Positions 29,403 to 32,670 of a stretch of 32,670 bases of DNA are shown here, one piece after another. The DNA comes from Kiritimatiellia bacterium (GTDB lineage Bacteria > Verrucomicrobiota > Kiritimatiellia > RFP12 > UBA1067). The stretch lies in the NCBI GenBank assembly GCA_017432385.1, contig JAFRJH010000211.1:1-32670 (forward strand), given 5' to 3'. The notes beneath the pieces were generated by a model. That model was not told the DNA's origin, made no database searches, and worked only from the letters and a program-made list of their open reading frames with translations. The position numbers and the translations under genes were made by a program. Numbering within the stretch: the first letter of the stretch is position 1; each line of letters begins with the position of its first letter.

Positions 29403-29445
29403 ATTCTATCAAGTTTCAATGGACATTGCTACTATACTTAAGTAT
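29403..29445 (-). promoter_or_regulatory. Palindromic operator and promoter, site E, before the kinase gene
   Basis: The perfect palindrome ATACTTAAGTAT (29434-29445) has -10 TAGAAT (29408-29403, minus strand) 26 positions downstream, the same geometry as sites A-D. The -35 position (TAGCAA) is poor, which fits activator dependence. The operator lies inside the last codons of the upstream regulator gene. Confidence 0.68.
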
Positions 29446-30609
29446 GTGCTGGCAGTGCGCCGAGTCATGGCTCGCGCGCCATCTGCCGAGCGTCTGGCCG
29501 GTCTCCTTGAGGAAAAACTTGCGGAGCGAGTTCGGATGCCTGAAGCCGCAGAAGTCCGAGATCGCCTTCAGCTCCTGGTGCGGATTGAGCAGCATTTCCT
29601 TGGCGCGGTCCAGGCGGACGCTCTGGATTTCGTCTAGGATCGTCCGGCCGGTCGCCTGCCTGAAGCGCAGATCGGCCATGCGCCGCGAGCAGGGGAACGT
29701 CCGGGCCACATCGGCCGCCTTCAGCCCGTCGCAGGCCTTCCGCCTGATCAGGTCGAGCGCCTCCGAGACGACTGGATCTGCGCGGCGCAGCCTTTTCGTC
29801 GAAAGCCGCCTGACGACGTGCAGGTCGCCGAAGGTCCGCTTTCTCGGACCGCGGAAGGCGGCTCCGTCGCGCATCGCGGCGAGAAGCGTAAGCATCGCCA
29901 GGTTCCCGCCGCGCCTGAAATCCGGCTCGATGGAGCTCAGCGTCGGGTTCGTGTGCTCGCAGATGTCGGCGGCGTTGTCCACTCCGAGGACCGCCACCTC
30001 GTCCGGTATCGCGGTTCCGCAAAGCCTCGCCGCGGCGATCGCCTCTGCCGCGAGGGCGTCGTTCGCCGCGAATATCGCGCAGGGCTTCGGCACGTTCCTG
30101 ATGAATGCCCGCAGAAGCCTGACCCTCTCCGTGGCGCTCTCCGGGGTCTCCGGCCAGGCGAAGTGGATGCATTTCCTGCCGTTGAGCGCCAGCGCCTCGA
30201 CGAAGCCCTGCCTGCGCTCGCGGCTCCAGAACGGGTTCGCGGGTTCGGTAATGCAGGCGAAATGGTCCGCTCCCGAGAGGAGAAGCTCCCTCGCGGCAAG
30301 GGCCCCGGTGCTCTTCGAGTCGTGGCGGACGGCGAAGGTCCGCCGCGGCAGCGTCTCGAAGTCGTGGTTGAAGAACACGGCCGGAACGGCCCCGAACGCG
30401 CCGGGGTCGATGTCGCGTCCGCGGCCGCCGCATTCCACGATTGCGCCTCCGCACCTCCAGAACGACAGCAGCTTCCGGACACGTTCCCCCGCGGGCGCCT
30501 CGTCGACCACCTGCACGTGCACATGCGCCTTCTCGGCGATTTCACGCACGCCGGCGAGCTTCTCCGGATTGCTGCCCGGGAACGGCCTGAAATAGAGTAC
30601 GACCTGCAT
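29416..30609 (-). CDS. XylR-like transcription regulator (LacI-type sensor + AraC-type HTH)
   Basis: A 397-residue cytoplasmic regulator. Residues about 1-265 are a periplasmic-binding-protein-like sugar-sensing domain without the LacI DNA-binding headpiece: PAVFFNHDF, AARELLLSGADHFACITEP, CAIFAANDALAAEAI and IPDEVAVLGVDNAADICEHT. Residues about 280-380 are an AraC helix-turn-helix (LKAADVARTFPCSRRMADLRFRQ, then ILDEIQSVRLDRAKEMLLN, AISDFCGFRHPNSLRKFFLKETG), ending in the classic GFRHPNSLRKFFK-type signature. This fits E. coli XylR architecture. It is divergent from a symporter and a uronate-isomerase-like gene, so a pentose or uronate effector is plausible. Its last residues, ILKY of the tail, are encoded by operator E. 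Confidence 0.9.
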   Translation of the reverse strand: MQVVLYFRPFPGSNPEKLAGVREIAEKAHVHVQVVDEAPAGERVRKLLSFWRCGGAIVECGGRGRDIDPGAFGAVPAVFFNHDFETLPRRTFAVRHDSKSTGALAARELLLSGADHFACITEPANPFWSRERRQGFVEALALNGRKCIHFAWPETPESATERVRLLRAFIRNVPKPCAIFAANDALAAEAIAAARLCGTAIPDEVAVLGVDNAADICEHTNPTLSSIEPDFRRGGNLAMLTLLAAMRDGAAFRGPRKRTFGDLHVVRRLSTKRLRRADPVVSEALDLIRRKACDGLKAADVARTFPCSRRMADLRFRQATGRTILDEIQSVRLDRAKEMLLNPHQELKAISDFCGFRHPNSLRKFFLKETGQTLGRWRASHDSAHCQHILKYSSNVH

Positions 30610-30618
30610 CGCGGCGAC

Positions 30619-30627
30619 ATTATACCA
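30619..30627 (-). promoter_or_regulatory. Promoter of the XylR-like gene, near-leaderless
   Basis: TATAAT (30624-30619, minus strand) is preceded by TGG, an extended -10. The ATG begins nine bases after the -10 box, so the predicted leader is about three bases or fewer. No clear -35 and no Shine-Dalgarno are seen. Confidence 0.55.
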
Positions 30628-30630
30628 TAT

Positions 30631-30668
30631 TTCCAGAACGGGATGCTAATTTAGTTCCAAAAAGGGAT
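30631..30668. promoter_or_regulatory. Paired 14-bp direct repeats, probable XylR-type operator
   Basis: TTCCAGAACGGGAT (30631-30644) and TTCCAAAAAGGGAT (30655-30668) match at 12 of 14 bases and start 24 bp apart. One flanks the -10 of the regulator gene and the other abuts the -35 position of the symporter promoter. Tandem direct repeats are typical of AraC/XylR binding; the assignment is inferred from position. Confidence 0.6.
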
Positions 30669-30687
30669 ATTCCGCCTGTCGCATAAA

Positions 30688-30696
30688 TGATATACT
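30688..30696 (+). promoter_or_regulatory. Promoter of the symporter operon
   Basis: TATACT (30691-30696) with TGA directly upstream gives an extended -10. The -35 position is weak and abuts the direct repeat at 30655-30668, as expected for an activated promoter. The leader to the ATG at 30727 is about 24 bases. Confidence 0.5.
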
Positions 30697-30726
30697 GTCG
30701 GCGCAAGGGAAAAAACGGGTCGACAG

Positions 30727-32166
30727 ATGTCATTCGCAACGCCACTATCCGGACTGGACTTCGCCGTCATCGCCGCGTACTTCGCGGTGACGCTGTCGGC
30801 CGGCCTTTTCATGGGCAGGTTCGTGAAGAGCGGCAGGGACTTCTTCTCCGGCGGGAACAGGGTGCCGTGGTGGATGGGGGCCGTCTCGAGCTACATGGCG
30901 ATGATCAGCTCGTTCGTGTTCATCGCCCACGGCGGCATCGCCTACGAGGACGGAATCGTCGCCATAGTCGTCTTCTGGAGCTGCGCCTTCGCGGTGCTGG
31001 CCGGGACGTGGATGTTCGCATCGCGCTGGCGGCGTGCGAAGGTGGCGACGCCGATGGAGTACCTGGAGCGGCGGTACGGCGCCTGGGTGCGTCAGTTCAT
31101 AAGCTGGTGCGGCGTCGGCTTCCGCATCCTCGACAACATGGTGCGCCTCTACACGCTCGGGCTGATCGCGTCCGTGCTGCTCGGCGTTTCGGTGGAGAAG
31201 GGCATCTGGCTGGGAGTGGCCGTCGTCCTCGCCTACACGATGACGGGAGGGCTCTGGAGCGTCCTGGTCACGGACATGATCCAGTGCGCCGTGCTCCTGG
31301 GCGTCGCCGTCGCGGTACTTCCGGTCGCGCTTCACGCCGTCGGCGGGCTCGGTGCGCTTCGCGCCGCCCTGCCGGAGCACTTCGATCCCTTCAACGGGCG
31401 GCGCGGCGAGTTCTGGTTCCTCGCGGCCTACTATGCCATGACGTTCATAAAGTACAACGCGAACTGGGCGTTCATCCAGCGGCTCGCGAGCGTGCCGACG
31501 GAGAGGGACGCGAAAAAGATGAGCCTTCTTACGGCACTGCTGTTCTTCCTCTTCCCCGTGGTGGCGCTGCTGCCCGCCATCTGCGCCCGTCAGCTGATCC
31601 CCGGCGTGAATCCCGAGGAAAGCTATCTGCGGCTGTGCTGCCAGCTCCTGCCGGGCGGGGTCCTCGGGCTTCTCGTCTCGGCCATGCTGGCGGCGACGCT
31701 GTCGACCCTCGCCGGCGAGTTCAACGTGACGAGCTCCGTGCTGACGAAGGACGTCTACGAACGCCTGTGGCGTCCGGAAGCCTCGGCGCGCGAACAGCTC
31801 CTGGTGGCGCGTCTCACGACGCTGGGCGTGGCCGTGCTCGTTGCCGTCGGCGCGGCGTACGTCGAGGCGCTGGGCGGCGCCTTCGAGACTAACAAGCTTC
31901 TCATGGGGCTCGTCGGCGTGCCGATCGTGATACCCAGCGTGTTCGGCATCCTCTGGAAAGCCCCGAATACGAAGGGCGTCGTGCTCTGCATCGTCCTCGG
32001 GGTCGCATCCGGGCTCGTGGCGCTGAAGTCCCCCGCGCTGAAGTGGGAGTTCAAGACTCTTCTGCAGATCGGCGTCTGCTTCGCGGGGTATTTCGGCGGT
32101 GCGCTCCTGGGCACGTCCGGACGCGAAAGGAAGACAAGGGATGAACTGTTCAGGGAGCTGTCATGA
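30727..32166 (+). CDS. Sodium:solute symporter (SSS family)
   Basis: Inner-membrane transporter of 479 residues with 12 to 13 hydrophobic segments. It shows family features: DFFSGGNRVPWWMGAVSSYM after the first helix, TPMEYLERRYG, YTMTGGLWSVLVTDMIQCAV (the conserved sodium-binding region) and SAMLAATLSTLAGEFNVTSS with LTKDVYERL. Members carry sugars, uronates, amino acids and other small solutes with sodium. The XylR-like regulator beside it and the uronate-isomerase-family gene overlapping its stop by ATGA point to a sugar-acid substrate; that is inferred. Confidence 0.9.
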   Translation: MSFATPLSGLDFAVIAAYFAVTLSAGLFMGRFVKSGRDFFSGGNRVPWWMGAVSSYMAMISSFVFIAHGGIAYEDGIVAIVVFWSCAFAVLAGTWMFASRWRRAKVATPMEYLERRYGAWVRQFISWCGVGFRILDNMVRLYTLGLIASVLLGVSVEKGIWLGVAVVLAYTMTGGLWSVLVTDMIQCAVLLGVAVAVLPVALHAVGGLGALRAALPEHFDPFNGRRGEFWFLAAYYAMTFIKYNANWAFIQRLASVPTERDAKKMSLLTALLFFLFPVVALLPAICARQLIPGVNPEESYLRLCCQLLPGGVLGLLVSAMLAATLSTLAGEFNVTSSVLTKDVYERLWRPEASAREQLLVARLTTLGVAVLVAVGAAYVEALGGAFETNKLLMGLVGVPIVIPSVFGILWKAPNTKGVVLCIVLGVASGLVALKSPALKWEFKTLLQIGVCFAGYFGGALLGTSGRERKTRDELFRELS

Positions 32167-32670
32167 ACGGGTTTGAAGAACTCTACGCGTGGGTGAAGGA
32201 CCTTCCGGTAGTCGACTGGCACAACCACCTCGACATCGGCATGATCGCGCAGGACAGGCCGCTCGGCTCGCTCTACGAGGTCTGGGTGAAGTCCGACCCC
32301 TACAAGCACCGCGCGATGCGCATCTGCGGCGAGGCGGAGCGCGTCATAACCGGCGATGCGCCGGAGGGCGAGAAATGGGCGGCGTGGACGCGCACGCTCC
32401 CGAAACTCGTCGGAAATCCGCTGTTTGCATGGGCGAAGATGGAGCTGGAGTGGCTGTTCGGGAGCGGAATGTTCAAAGTGGAAGGCGGAAGGCTGGCGAT
32501 GGACAACGTCCAGCTCGCCGACTGGACTCCGTCCAAGGTGCTGAAGAAGTTCAACGTGGAGTACATAAGTCCGTGCGTCGGGGCGGGAGAGTCTTTGACA
32601 GGATTTACAAGATTTACAGGATTGAGAGATGAGAAGGGAATAAATCCTGTCAATCCTGTTAATCCTGTCC
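32163..32670 (+). CDS. Uronate-isomerase-family amidohydrolase, 3' end outside the window
   Basis: The first 169 residues are visible. PVVDWHNHLD (near residues 16-25) replaces the usual DYHCHL metal-binding motif of UxaC, keeping two His. EVWVKSDPYKHRAMRICGEAERVITG, seen in two parts, and the GNPLFAWAKMELEWLFG segment match glucuronate isomerase. The family's CTTDD position reads SPCVG, so this is a divergent member. Uronate isomerase converts glucuronate or galacturonate to fructuronate or tagaturonate. From about residue 145 the frame runs through a repeat (32597-32669), giving a tail LTGFTRFTGL...INPVNPVNPV. Whether the gene resumes or stops beyond the window cannot be seen. It overlaps the symporter stop by ATGA. 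Confidence 0.75.
   Translation, partial: MNGFEELYAWVKDLPVVDWHNHLDIGMIAQDRPLGSLYEVWVKSDPYKHRAMRICGEAERVITGDAPEGEKWAAWTRTLPKLVGNPLFAWAKMELEWLFGSGMFKVEGGRLAMDNVQLADWTPSKVLKKFNVEYISPCVGAGESLTGFTRFTGLRDEKGINPVNPVNPV
32597..32669 (+). repeat. GACAGGATT-type inverted repeat inside the isomerase gene
   Basis: The left arm (32597-32623) and the complement of the right arm (32643-32669) agree at 24 of 27 bases around a 19-base A/G-rich loop. Each arm is itself three copies of a 9-bp ACAGGATTN-like unit. The repeat is AT-richer than its surroundings and does not break the reading frame. I recall similar GACAGGATT repeats from other bacterial genomes, often near gene ends. The right arm may continue beyond the window. 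Confidence 0.75.

Noticed and set aside
32597-32669. CRISPR-like short tandem repeats
   Set aside because: The units are 9 bp, without spacers, arranged as two inverted arms; this is a dispersed inverted repeat, not a CRISPR array.

Overview
The window is about 32.7 kb of GC-rich, gene-dense bacterial DNA. It suggests an uncultured gut or rumen-type member of the PVC group, most plausibly Kiritimatiellota/Verrucomicrobiota. That placement is an inference from the mix of genes: large secreted proteins with a recurrent C-terminal module ending in GFMxLRSG, beta-helix proteins, a sensor kinase with a big extracytoplasmic part, and a LacI/AraC hybrid regulator. No rRNA or phylogenetic marker was searched.

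Positions 1-12670 hold a plus-strand housekeeping block. It contains leuS (5' end missing), proC, a nadD-like gene fused to a cysteine-rich tail, a cation-diffusion-facilitator/HPPK (folK) fusion, nusA, infB, rbfA, a truB-like gene, ribF and a secondary-metabolism-type hydrolase. Many junctions are 4-bp ATGA overlaps. leuS carries three in-frame inserts that look like small palindromic mobile elements.

Positions 12763-14744 encode a small helical protein translationally coupled to a MATE-type transporter with an unusual C-terminal ATPase-like domain.

Positions 14777-26638 are an island of exported proteins: three large glycosidase-like proteins, a double beta-helix protein and a 93-residue protein that looks like a beta-helix precursor with its middle deleted. 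Four transcription starts in this island share one architecture: a palindrome ATACTTnnGTAT directly upstream of a TTGT -35-like element, with the -10 box 26-27 positions downstream. The same module, with the same spacing, lies in front of the histidine kinase gene of the adjacent NarL-type two-component system (26650-29393, minus strand). The simplest reading is one regulon, controlled and autoregulated by that two-component system.

Positions 29416-32670 hold a XylR-like regulator (minus strand) divergent from a sodium:solute symporter and a uronate-isomerase-family enzyme (plus strand, cut by the window end). Paired 14-bp direct repeats sit between them. The last gene is invaded in frame by a GACAGGATT-type inverted repeat. 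The right half therefore looks like a system for sensing, degrading and importing a complex, perhaps uronate-containing, glycan.
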